From Flaveria trinervia (lineage: Eukaryota > Streptophyta > Magnoliopsida > Asterales > Asteraceae): 64,000 bases of DNA. The translations under genes and the position numbers were made by a program. The notes beneath the pieces were generated by a model. That model ran no database searches, was not told where the DNA came from, and saw only the letters and a program-made list of their open reading frames with translations. The first letter of the stretch is position 1. Each line of letters begins with the position of its first letter. Location of the stretch: positions 14,933,687 to 14,997,686 of the forward strand of contig CM046442.1 of the NCBI GenBank assembly GCA_025506515.1. The letters run 5' to 3'. Below, piece by piece: positions 13,088 through 23,868 of the stretch.

Positions 13088-13283
13088 ATTCAGAATTCAG
13101 ACAAATTCAAGGTAAACAAAGTAAATCTAGCTCAAAACCACTTAGAACCTCAAACAAAATGGCCAGAAGCAACAGAAACTCAATCTCTATAACCGATTCT
13201 TGCAAATTTGCTAATTCGATCAAACGTCGATAGCAAAAGAACAGTTTCAATGATCAATTGTTAAATCGATCAATGATTAACCC

Positions 13284-13295
13284 GCTCTGATACCA
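13284..13295 (-). promoter_or_regulatory. Element 1 primer binding site
   Basis: Minus-strand TGGTATCAGAGC, the standard plant copia site complementary to the 3' end of initiator tRNA-Met, two bases inside the LTR. Confidence 0.9.
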
Positions 13296-13501
13296 TTTGT
13301 TAGATCTCAGCATCTATTTTGATCAATTAGATTGGATTTGCAGCGGAATGAGCCCACGAATTAACAAATTTAAACAAGAACACACGAAATTTATCAATGA
13401 AACAATGTTTGTTATAGAGAGAGAATTTTGCCAAAAGGAATATATTCATTCAATACACGCTTCGGCTGGCTTCTGCCCGGTTACAATTAGGTCATCTTTC
13501 C

Positions 13502-13534
13502 TTTTATAAGGGAAGCTGACATCAGCTGACGTCA
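13502..13534 (-). promoter_or_regulatory. Element 1 LTR promoter: TATA box and TGACGTCA palindrome
   Basis: Minus-strand CTTATAAAA (13510-13502) is preceded by TGACGTCA at 13534-13527 and by a second TGATGTCA-like site about ten bases further on. TGACG pairs upstream of a TATA box resemble as-1/CRE-type bZIP targets. Binding is inference. Confidence 0.6.
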
Positions 13535-14032
13535 CTTGACAGTGACATCTAACTATTATTAACTACTGAAAGTTAACATAACTACTAAAGATGTCAAACA
13601 ACTGACATTATCTTACAAAAATACCAAGTGTTAACTATCACTACAACTACTGAAAAGAAACTACTGAAACAACAACGACTAAAGAACATGCTCTTCAGTT
13701 GTTTTACAAGTACTAAAATAGAAAAGAAACTACTGAAAGGAAACCATCACAAAAACTGAAGAATGCTTCTTCAGCTGTTGTGACAAACTCTGAAGGCTTC
13801 AGTACTTGGACTTCTTGAACTTCAGTTGTTGTCATGAGCTGTTGTCTTCAGATGTTGTCTTCAGTCTTTGTACTTCAGCTGTTGATCTTCAGTACTTTAG
13901 TCTTCAGCTGTTGATCTTCAGACGTTGGTCTTCAGCTGTTGAAGTCTTCAATACTTTAGTCTTCAGCTGTTGATCTTCAGACTTTGGTCTTCAGCTGTTG
14001 AAGTCTTCAGTACTTTAGTCTTCAGCTGTTGA

Positions 14033-14037
14033 TCTTC
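14033..14037. repeat. Target site duplication of element 2, left copy (TCTTC)
   Basis: TCTTC precedes the TG at 14038 and recurs at 24749-24753 after the CA at 24748. Removing element 2 restores the element 1 LTR (GATCTTCAGACTTT). Confidence 0.95.
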
Positions 14038-14890
14038 TGTTGGACCAAAAGAACCAATGAGCCTGATCAGAAAAACCTCTAAGTCCCACAGACATTACAA
14101 CTGCTGAAGAAGAACACAACAGCTGAAGACATCAGCTGATTACAAGTCTGAAGACAAGAACTGAAGACTACTACTGAAGACAAAGTCTGAAAGTAAAGAA
14201 CTGAAGACAATGTCTGAAAGTAAAGTACTGAAGACAAAGTCTGAAGCTATCAGCTGAAGACAAAGTCTGAAAGTAAAGAACTGAAGATGAAGTCTGAAGT
14301 AAAGTACTGAAGACAAAGTCTGAAGCTATCAGCTGAAGACAAAGTCTAAAAGTAAAGAACTAAAGACAAAGTCTGAAGCTATCAGCTGAAGACAAAGTCT
14401 GAAAGTAAAAGTCTGAAGAACAAAGACTGAAGACCAACGTGATCAGTAATTGTCATAACAGCTGAAGTTATCAACTTCAGTAGTTGTGATGGTTTCCTTT
14501 CAGTACTTGTAATTTACCTTTCAGTAGTTATAGTTTCAGTAGTTTTATGTTTCTTGTACTTAGCATTCTCTGAGATGTAATCAGTAGTTGAGAACATTCT
14601 CAGTAGTTTGCATAGTTTCAGTAGTTTGAATAATTCTGTTAGATGTCACTATCAAGTGACATCAGCAGACGTCACATCTCCTATATAAGGGATGTTGACC
14701 TAATTGTAATGGGTGACATTTTGCCACTACGAAAGCATTGAATGAAATATTCCTTTTGCAGAATTCTCTTTTTATAACTGTTTACTCTTGCATCGAATAT
14801 TAATTGTGTTCTTGCGAATTGTTTAATTCATTGTTCGATTTCCGCTGCAATCGTCTCTAATTAATCAAACTTAGATCACTGATCCTAACA
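14038..14890 (+). repeat. Element 2 5' LTR
   Basis: Begins TGTTGGACCAAAAG and ends GATCCTAACA. Bases 14150-14430 are a degenerate tandem array of the words CTGAAGACAAAGTCTGAA and AGCTATCAGCTGAAGAC. Confidence 0.95.
14657..14688 (+). promoter_or_regulatory. Element 2 LTR promoter: TGACATCA/GACGTCA pair and TATATAA
   Basis: TGACATCAGCAGACGTCA (14657-14674) lies eight bases before TATATAA (14682-14688). The same arrangement is kept in the 3' LTR (24515-24546) and, with a perfect TGACGTCA, in element 1. The predicted transcript start is about 30 bases downstream. Confidence 0.6.
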
Positions 14891-14892
14891 AA

Positions 14893-14904
14893 TGGTATCA
14901 GAGC
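14893..14904 (+). promoter_or_regulatory. Element 2 primer binding site
   Basis: TGGTATCAGAGC two bases after the 5' LTR, complementary to initiator tRNA-Met. Confidence 0.95.
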
Positions 14905-15118
14905 TGGTTAATCATTAATCGATCTAACAATTGATCATTGAAACTGCTATTCGATATCTAAGTTTGATTGAATTAGCATATTTGCAAGAATTGGTTATAG
15001 ATCATTGAATTTCTGCTTCTTTCGTTATTTGCTTTGAGTTTTCTCTTGGTTCATATTGAGTTTGTTGTGTTTCGCACTAAATCAGTTAAAACTTAATTGA
15101 ATTTGGTTGAATTTGAGA

Positions 15119-17676
15119 ATGAATACTCCTTCTAATGACCCTCACAATACCGGTTCCTCAACCAAGCCTCCGATGCTGGTTAGGACTGAGTATAACATAT
15201 GGCAATGAAGAATGCTTCATCACCTGTCTGTTAACAGTTCAGGTTGTTGGACATCTATGGTACATGGTCCACACAAGCCTATGGTGAACAATCTGGAAAC
15301 CAACCAAATGGTTCCGAAGAAGAAGGAACAATACTCTGATGAGGATCGAAAACTGTTTGAAATTGATGCTAAAGCGCATGGTATTCTGGCCATGGCTTTG
15401 CCTAATGAAATCTATTCTGGGCTTATGCATCATGAAACTGCTCATGATCTCTGGAATGCATTGAAGGAACAATTTGGTGGAATAGATGAGGTCTTAGCAA
15501 ACAACAGAGAAATCCTTGCCTAACAATATGAGACATTCTCTCATAGGAAGGGTGAGACACTGACTCAACAGTTTGAGCGTTTTTCCTGTTTGATCTTTGA
15601 GCTGAAAATGGTCAAACATGAATATACTAATAGCCAGATGAACAACAGATTCCTGAGATCTCTGCCTGAGAGATGGGAAACATACACCATTGCCCTACGC
15701 TCCAGTGCAAATCTGGATAGCCTATCTCTCACCCAACTCCATGGGAAACTGCTTACATTTGAAAGAGAGATAGAGCAGAAAAGGAAACTAGCATCATCAG
15801 GAAAGCACATTGATGACTTTGTACCAGGAAACACTGCCTTGGTTGGTCATGAGTCAGAATATGCTGCATCAAAAAACAATTATGACGAGCATATTGATTT
15901 CTCTTCAAACAGTTCAGATCATGCATTTGTTAGTGTTGATAGTCACTCAGGCTGTAATAATGACAATTTGTGTTTTATCATGGATGATTTGAAAGGTATT
16001 GCTGATGATGACTTAGAAGAGATGGATATTCTGAGCCAAATGGCCTTGATTAATATCAGATCTCAAAAATTCTACAAGAGAACTGGTAGGAAATTTCCAG
16101 GACTCTCTGGCAAAACCAAAGTTGGTTTTGACAAGAGTAAGTTGAGGTGTCACAAATGCCACAGGCTTGGACACTTTGCAAGAGAGTGTAGATCAACTGG
16201 ATCTAACTCCTCTACACCCTTTGTGACTTTTCCAAGCACTAGTCCACAAAATAGAGGGCAACATCCTGCTAGTTCTGGTCATCATTCACAACCTATATCT
16301 CCTGCATATTTTGTCCCTCAGGGTACAATGCCATATCCATATCCCTGCTATTACATGCCACAGCCAAATCCAGTTCAAGTTCCTACTGCACAACAACCTC
16401 AAGCATTACCTGAGCCTCTACCATCTCAATCATCTCAATCACAACCTCATCACAGCTTCTTCACCCCCGATGTTGTTGACTGGAGCAGTTTTCCAGATGA
16501 TCTCTCTGGCAATGAGCATTTATTTGCAAGTGATGGTCAACATGGTGGTGAACATCCTTTTGGGAATCTTGCTCTCATGGCCCTGGAGTCTACTGAGAGT
16601 TCATGCTCCAATACATCTTCTTCATAGGTAACCCAGGTATCCTTTGAGGCAAAGGCCAAGCTATGTTCTGAATCTTGCATAGCTGTATTTATCTCTATTA
16701 GAGAGGCAAATGTAGCTTTAATTAATCAAAATCTAGAGCTTGAGCAAACTATTTCCAAAAGAAAAGCTGAGTATGAGTCTGTTATTAAGGACAAAGATGA
16801 TGAGATTTATAAGCTTAAATGCCAATTAAATGATGAAAAGGCTAAGCTAGAGGTCATTCTTGAGAACCATAGAGATCTCAAAGAAAAACTTGCAGTTACC
16901 CAAGTTGAGTGTGACCGCCGGGTGTCATCCTGCAAGGGATTTGAAATGCTGCTCAGTAAGCAATCTGCTTCGAATGTGAAGTTTGGAATTGGTTACAACC
17001 ACATTGCACCACCTATAGATTTTACTCCAAAACCAATAGTAAAACCTAAAGGTGAAAGTAATTTCCAAACCATATCATCATGTGCATCATCCTCAAGTGA
17101 TCACCCAAAATCACAAGATGAAATCGGTGTTGATACCTCAGCAAATCAATTGCCTGATGGGTTAACTACTGATAAGCACATGAAGCTGAGTACTTCAGAT
17201 GTTGTCCCTCATAGTACCTCAAGTACTGAAGGGCAAGTCACAACATCTGAAAAGCATTTCAAATCAGCTGAAATAAAAGGATTAACAACTGCTGATAGAA
17301 AACAGCTAAAGAACAGTCTTTAGTTGTTACAGATCCTTTAGTACTTAACACAAGTACTGAAAGGAGGAAAGTACTGAAGATCACACCTTCAGTAGTTTCC
17401 ACATCAGCAGTTGATCAATCCAAGATGAAGAATAAGCCATGTGACATATGTGGTAAATTCAATCATCTTTCTGATGAATGTTGGTACAGAAAGGGTTCCA
17501 AACTCAACAGAGATAAGCTAATTAAAATCCAGATGGATGAAATGAAAAATGATTTTGAGACCAAGTTTGTACCACAATCATCCTATTGTGATAAACCCAA
17601 GCCTTCATCCAAATCCAAAAAGAAGGATAAGGTTTATCACAAAACAGCTGATAGTGCTCCTCATGATAAAAATTAG
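15119..17676 (+). pseudogene. Element 2 gag
   Basis: The start ATG at 15119 matches element 1. The reading frame holds to about 17320 but contains stops at 15206 (TGA), 15521 (TAA, where QQY is expected), 16625 (TAG) and 17321 (TAG). The capsid-like UBN2 region is at 15430-15780, the CCHC knuckle CHKCHRLGHFAREC at 16148-16190, a Pro/Gln-rich stretch at 16260-16470 and a probable coiled coil at 16660-16900. After a frameshift, a second knuckle CDICGKFNHLSDEC appears at 17440-17482. Gag would package the RNA into cytoplasmic particles; this copy cannot be read through. Confidence 0.85.
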
Positions 17677-17702
17677 ACTAAGTCTGCGAATTCAAGGAGG
17701 AA

Positions 17703-20700
17703 ATGGTGGGTCACAGGAATTCATCAAACACAAGTGCTGATATGTCACAAGAGCTGAAAGCTTTGGCTACAAATCAGACACAACTTGTTATGATGGTTCA
17801 ACATTTGTTGGGGAGAGTTAACCAACTAGATGCACCTGTGATCAAACCACTGAAACGGCATTCCAAGCCCAAATCCAAGGAATCCATTTCAGCACCATCT
17901 CCTTCTTCATCAACTGTTAATCATAAGAAACTAGTTATGGTTAAATCTGTTGATGAAAACAGACCCAAAACCAAAAAGGTTGGGTCTCAAAACCTAACTA
18001 GTTCTTGTGATGAATGCAGGGTTCTTCAGCATACCAAAAGAGCATCTGGTATGTAGACAGTGGAGGATCTATGCATATGACTGGGAGCAGTTCTCTTCTT
18101 AATGACTACTCTCAAGGGTTCTTGATGATGTTAACCATGTGGAGAAAGAAGGGATTTGTTTCATTTGGAAATGATACCAAGGGTTACATCATCGGGAAAG
18201 GATATGTGTCTAATGGACAAATCAGATTTGATGATGTTAACCATGTGGAGAATCTTAAGTATAATCTACCGAGTGTCAGTCAGATGTGTGATAAAGGGCA
18301 TGTTGCACTTTTCACAAGCCAGAACTACAGGATTCTGTCTTCCTAAGTTTTGAGGCTGATTGACAAGGTATTGGATGAACATACTCTCCTGAAGGCCAAC
18401 AGGATTGGAAGAGTATATGCCTTGGATTTGTCAAAGAAGATTGATTTGAAGGGTCATCCTTGCCTGTTCTCCAAAGCCTCTCCTCAGGAATCTAAACTGT
18501 GGCATAGAAGGCTGGGTCATGTTAATCTCAAAACATGAATCAGCTGATCCATAATAGTTTAGTGAGAGGTCTACCAATAAAGGAGTTCCACTGTGATGAA
18601 ACTTGCATTGCTTGTTTGAAAGGAAAACAACACAAAGTCTCATTCCCTCCTATTGAAGAACCTAAGTCCACCGCCTGCTTGTAGTTACTGCACATGGATC
18701 TATTTGGTCTTGTGAGAGTGATGAGCATGGCAAAGAAGAAATACTGTCTGGTAATTATGGATGATTACTTCAGATTTGTATGGACTTTCTTTTTGCATTC
18801 AAAGGATGAGGTTGCTCAGACGATTATAAACTTTGTGTTGTATGTTGAGAAGCAGTATTCCCTATCAGTCAAGTGTATACGGAGTGATAATGGAACTGAA
18901 TTAAAAAACCATACACTTGATGATTTTTATCTATCAAAGGGAATCAAGAGGCAGTTTAGCATCCCAAGGACTCCAGAACAAAATGGAGTAGTGGAGAGAA
19001 AGAACAGAACCTTAATTGAAGCTGCAAGGTCTATGTTAACTGACTCTGGTTTGCCATTGACCTTTTGGGCTGAAGCTGTCAACACAGCTTGCTATGTGTA
19101 GAATAGAGTTCTAGTAAATCAAAGGTTGATGAAGACTCCATATGAAGTTCTACATCATTTGGCTCCTCTAATTTCATTTTTCAAAGCCTTTGGGTGTCCT
19201 TGTTTCATTCTCAACACAAAGGATCAACTCCACAAATTTGGTCCTAAGGTGGATGTAGGGTATTTTGTAGGTTATTCATCCACGTGCAAGGCTTACAGGG
19301 TCTTCAACTGTAGAACAAAGATAGTTGAAGAACCTTGCATGTGAAATTCAAAGAATCTCCTAAGGATAAAGTTCCACAAAACCCTGTGGAGTTGTTTGAT
19401 CTGGACATACTGCAATATGTTCCTTATCAACCTCCAGCTGTTGCAGATCATGTGGATAATCTTCTGCAGCAAGTCTTCCACCTGGTGGTACTGAAGATGA
19501 TGATGATATCAGTACTCACCTTTTCAAGTTTAGTGATCAACTGCCTGAGTCTACTAAACTTGATGTTCCTGTAGCCTCAGTAGCTCCATCCACAACAAAT
19601 GCTGATGAGATTTCTGACTCCTCTACATCATTTGACTTGCCATCTCATACTTGGTTTCAAGAGTCTAGATCAACATCTGTTGCTGCTGAATTTGCTACAA
19701 ACACTTGCACTGATCTTATAGTGTACCAAGAGCTGACGAATCACCCCATGTCTCAAATCATTGGTGATATCAATGCCGGTGTCTCAAACAGAAGTCAATT
19801 GTCCAACTTATGCGACTATGCTCTCTTCATCAGTCAGCTAGAGCCAAGAACTATCATGTTGCTTTGAGAGACAATGGATGGATTGAAGCCATGCAGCTTG
19901 AGCTTCTTCAGTTCAAAAAGCAGCAAGTGTGGGAACTGGTTCCTCTACCCCCAGGTAAGTGTGCAATAGGCACTAAATGGGTGTTTAGGAATAAAACTGA
20001 TGAAAATGGGCTTATTGTCAAGAACAAGGCTAGACTGGTTATACAAGGGTTTTCACAAGAAGAAGGTATGGATTATGATGAAACCTTTGCCCTGTAGCCA
20101 GACTAGAGGCAATTAGATTGTTCTTAGCCTATGCTGCATTCCACAATCTTAAAGTTTTTCAAATGGATGTCAAAGTGCATTTTTATATGGTAAAATAAAA
20201 GAAGAGGTTTATGTGTGCCAACCACCAGGTTTTGAGGACAATAAACATCCTGATTGGGTGTATAAACTTGATAAGGCTCTTTATGGGTTGAAGCAAGCTC
20301 CTAGAGCCTGGTATGAAACACTTTCAAATTTTCTTCTTAAAAATAATTTCACTAGAGGCTCCATAGATAAAACTTTGTTTGTTAAGAAGGTGGATCAGCA
20401 TAAGCTACTTGTTCAAATTTATGTTGATGATATTATTTTTGCATCCTCTGATCCCCAGTTGTGTGATGATTTTACAAGTTTAATGAAACAGAAGTTTGAA
20501 ATGAGTGCAATGGGAGAATTACAATTCTTTCTAGGTTTGCAAATCAAACAAAAGGCTGATGGAACCTTTATTCATCAATCAAAATATACAAAAGATCTTT
20601 TAAATAAGTTTGATTTACAACCTGTAAGCCCTGTTCTACTCCCATGTGCAACACCACACAACTGGATGTAGATCAGAAAGGTAAAGCTGTTGATGAAACA

Positions 20701-21359
20701 CTTTACAGATGTATGATTGGGTCCTTGATGTACTTAACAGCTTCTAGACCAGATATCATGTTTGCAACTTATGTTTGTGCTAGATTTCAGGCTGCTCCTA
20801 AAAGTCTCATTTGATTGCAGTCAAGAGGATCTTTAGATATCTGCAAGGTACACAATCTCTAGGTCTTTGGTATTCCACTGGACACTCTTGCAAATTAGTT
20901 GCTTTTTCTGATAGTGACTATGCAGGGTGTAAGTTAACCAGAAAGTCAACTTCTGGTGGATGTCAATTCCTAGGCAACTGTTTGATTTCTTGGTAGAGTA
21001 AGAAACAAACATTTGTTGCTACATCCACTACTGAAGCAGAGTACATTGCTGCTGCAAGTTGTACTTCTCAAGTACTCTGGCTTCAGAACCAATTAGTGGA
21101 TTATGGCATTACAGAGACAGAATCCATTATTAATGGATAGTGCTTCAGCTCTGTGTATTGTCAAGAATCCTGTCGAGCACTCTAGGACCAAACATATAGA
21201 GATCAGACACCATTTTATTAGGATTGTTTTGAAAAAGGTCTGATTGATCCAAAGTTTGTGCCTAGTGCTGATGAGCTTGCAGATATATTTACTAAGCCTT
21301 TGGATAGTTCAACTTTCCAAAACCTTGTGTTAAGGCTTGGTATGCTGCAGCTAGAATAA
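17703..21359 (+). pseudogene. Element 2 pol polyprotein
   Basis: Order: linker, protease YVDSGGSMHMTG (about 18050), LWHRRLGHVN (about 18500), zinc-binding CIACLKGKQHK (about 18610), integrase core with IMDDYFRF, RSDNGTE and NGVVERKNRT (18757-19010), integrase C-terminal part to about 19340, RT from WELVPLPPGK (19928) with LYGLKQAPRAWY and YVDDIIF (about 20425), RNase H with SDSDYAG (about 20910), TEAEYIAAAS (about 21030), and a stop at 21357-21359. Stops at 19099 and 20994 stand where element 1 has CAG. Frameshifts near 18346, 18538, 20095, 20170 and 21125. Inactive. Confidence 0.88.
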
Positions 21360-21809
21360 GTGATAACTACTGATGCTCTCAGTAAACAAGTACTGATGAT
21401 CATTAGTAAACATGTCACAAATAAGTACTGATGTCCTATGAAACAACTGAAAACAGCCAAAAAGACTGATGAGTAAGTGTTGAGGACAGTTTGAAACAGC
21501 TGAAAAGCTAAGAATTGACGAAAACTACTGATGAGAATTTTCTCTTCAGTTGTTTCTACAAACTGCTGTTTCACCTTAAATAGCTGATGACAAAACCATG
21601 TCTTCAGTGGTTTCACAACTACTGATGACTAACACCAAGTCCTCAGCTGTTTACAACAACTGATGACAAAACCATGTCTTCAGTAGTTTTATAACTACTG
21701 ATGACTAACACCAAGGTGTCAGTTGTTTACAACACCTGAAGACAAAACCAAGGTTTTCAGTAGTTTCACAACTACTGATAACTAAAACCAAGTCTTTAGT
21801 TGTTTTCAA
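21360..21809 (+). repeat. Element 2 spacer with 77-bp hairpin modules
   Basis: A module of 76-77 bases starting CTTCAGTAGTTT is repeated at 21602, 21678 and 21755. It contains AGTAGTT...AACTACT inverted repeats alternating with CAGTTGTTTACAACAACTG. It corresponds to 6370-6700 of element 1, inverted. Confidence 0.75.
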
Positions 21810-23666
21810 ATGTCTGCCTTGCATCCAAGACATCTTCTTGGGATCAATGTCTTCCCGATGGCAACAGGTATTGTATTTTATCCTTGAGTGACAAAATCTA
21901 AATTTTTCTGAGATAGTTTTCATGGAACTAAAGGATCTGGCTCGGAAACCTGTGGCAAATAGATGGATACTTTATCCAGGTTTCTGATGGCCATAATTTT
22001 AAACCAGTTAAAATCTGATGGACTTGTTGGTCTTGGGGTCCCTGCTCCAGCTGTTTTAGCTGAGGTATACTCTAGACATAACACAGACCCTACTCTCAAA
22101 GGGGCCGCCCGGATGCTAAAACCCAAGTAGAGGGAACCCACAGCCTCCACTTCCAGATCCAAAGTCCCCATCAAACCCAAATCCCATAAACCCAAAAAGG
22201 CTACTCAGGGAGATGAGTCCCCTGAGGATGCCCCTATACCACCAACACAGGATATACATACTGGTTCTAACCCCCCAGTTATGTCAAAGACTCAACCTGC
22301 TAAAGCCGCACAGGTATCCTCTCAACAGGATCCTGTTGCAACCAATATTGAGGATCCCACATTGCTAGAACCTATCTCAATTAAGAGGGTTACCATTGAA
22401 GAGCACCTCTCAACCCAGGTGCAATCTGCTTCTGAACAATCTCCACATGCAACCGCCCCTCAAAGCCCAACACTGATAGTTGCAAAAGTGTTGAGTCAGT
22501 TGCACTCCTCACCCCCTCCCCAGAACCCAATTACCACTGGGAATACCTCAACCATTGAGGGGGAGGACAAAAGTGCTCATGATAACGCATAGCACAGGGG
22601 TTACAATGTTCAATCTCCAAGTGTAGAAAAGGAGATTAGAACTTCTGGTAAGGCTGCCACTTCTACTGATTCCGCAAATAATCAGGATGAAGTTGGTACC
22701 ATCCATAAGACCTCACCAGAGGCAACTGCCAATGAAGGACATAGTCCTGAGGCAGGAAGTCCCCAGTACCAAGAACAAGGGGCACATGCTGATACTGATC
22801 TACACTCAGAGCATGTCCATCCTGATTCAATCAGGAAGTCAGGTGATTCAGCACAGACTGATGATGACCTGGGCTTTTTCTATGATGTTCTAGCCCATAA
22901 TACCATCCTAGAGAATAAGGTGAGCAGACTCAAAGAGCTGCTGGCCAAAATGTCTCAGGATCAAAGACCATCTACCCCAATAACCCCATAGATGGCACCT
23001 TCAATTGAAGGTTTTCCAAACACTAAGCCTACACACATAACTGTGCCACCAGCCTCTGCTTTAGGCACCACCTCTCAGGGACAGAACCCCTCTGAGCAGA
23101 TGGTTGCTATCTTTCAAAACTCCTTACCTCTCATCACTCCCATCATCACTGACATAGTGCATAAAGCCATTGATAAGAGGATCTACTCAAATCTACAAAC
23201 CCTTATTGATGATGCTATTCACAAATCTCTTTCTGCCTTCCAAAACCCTGATTCCAATGCAACCAAAAAGGGGGAGACTGCAAAGTCTAAGGTAGTGAAA
23301 TAAAAGAAAAGAAAAAGAGTTGATGATGAGCCTGAGAAAGAGCCTGAGAAAGAGAAGGAGGTGGAGAAGGAACTGATCTCAGAACAGCTGATCACATATA
23401 AAAGAAAGAAAAGTGCTGAGTCAAGAGCTGATGAAGAAAAATCATTAGAAGACCTTATCAAAGATGCTGATGAAGCTCACAGCAGATCCATGGATAAAAT
23501 CATAGATCAGCTCTTTAGACATGGTCATGACACAGCCACATTAGATTCTGAGATCAGAAGGCTGGAAATAGAAGAGCTTACCATGGAGGAACAAGTAATC
23601 TTCCTTGAGGCCTATACAAGGGAGTCTTACGGACTCATAGTTGGGAAGTAGATCTCATGGATGGGG
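21810..23666 (+). pseudogene. Element 2 env-position ORF, twice deleted
   Basis: Similarity to element 1 starts abruptly at ATGTCTGCCT (21810), so the N-terminal part (5832-6246 of element 1) is missing. It continues with AIILNQLKSDGLVGLGVPAPAVL, PESP and VLSQLHSSPPPQ (22490), LKELLAKMSQDQ (22935), IITDIVHKAIDKRIYS, a Lys/Glu-rich segment and MDKIIDQLFRHGHDT (23490). At LEIEELTMEEQV (23570-23600) about 1.08 kb present in element 1 (2985-4068) is absent. It ends RESYGLIVGK with a stop at 23649 where element 1 reads on to SWMG. Stops also at 22590, 22989 and 23301. Confidence 0.7.
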
Positions 23667-23857
23667 TAACAGCTCTGTGTCTAGTTCCCCAAGACAGAGT
23701 TCCCATCCATCCTTTGTCAAACAGATCATTGAGACTTCTTCCCAGGCCTGTGCTTACAAGGGTCACTTCTGAGCTGATCTAGAAGACAAAAAGACCAATC
23801 TTTCTGCCAGAATAAGTGGGATCATCAATAAGTTTAGAGGTTTTGGTTGCATTGGTT

Positions 23858-23868
23858 CAGGGGGAGTT
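23858..23868 (+). promoter_or_regulatory. Element 2 polypurine tract
   Basis: CAGGGGGAGTT lies immediately before the TGTTGGACC start of the 3' LTR. Confidence 0.8.

Larger units (their letters stand above)
13298..14037 (-). repeat. Element 1 5' LTR, inner part (740 bp)
   Basis: Homologous to 1863-2599. In window orientation it begins TGTTAGATCTCAG and is cut at 14037 by element 2. The rest of the LTR lies at 24754-24855. The repeat-rich half (13780-14037) consists of CTTCAG, CAGCTGTTGATCTTCAG and AGTACTTTAG words. Confidence 0.9.

Noticed and set aside
14150..14430. Regular repeats in the LTR resembling a CRISPR-like array
   Set aside because: Units are degenerate, without constant repeats and unique spacers, and lie inside a plant LTR.
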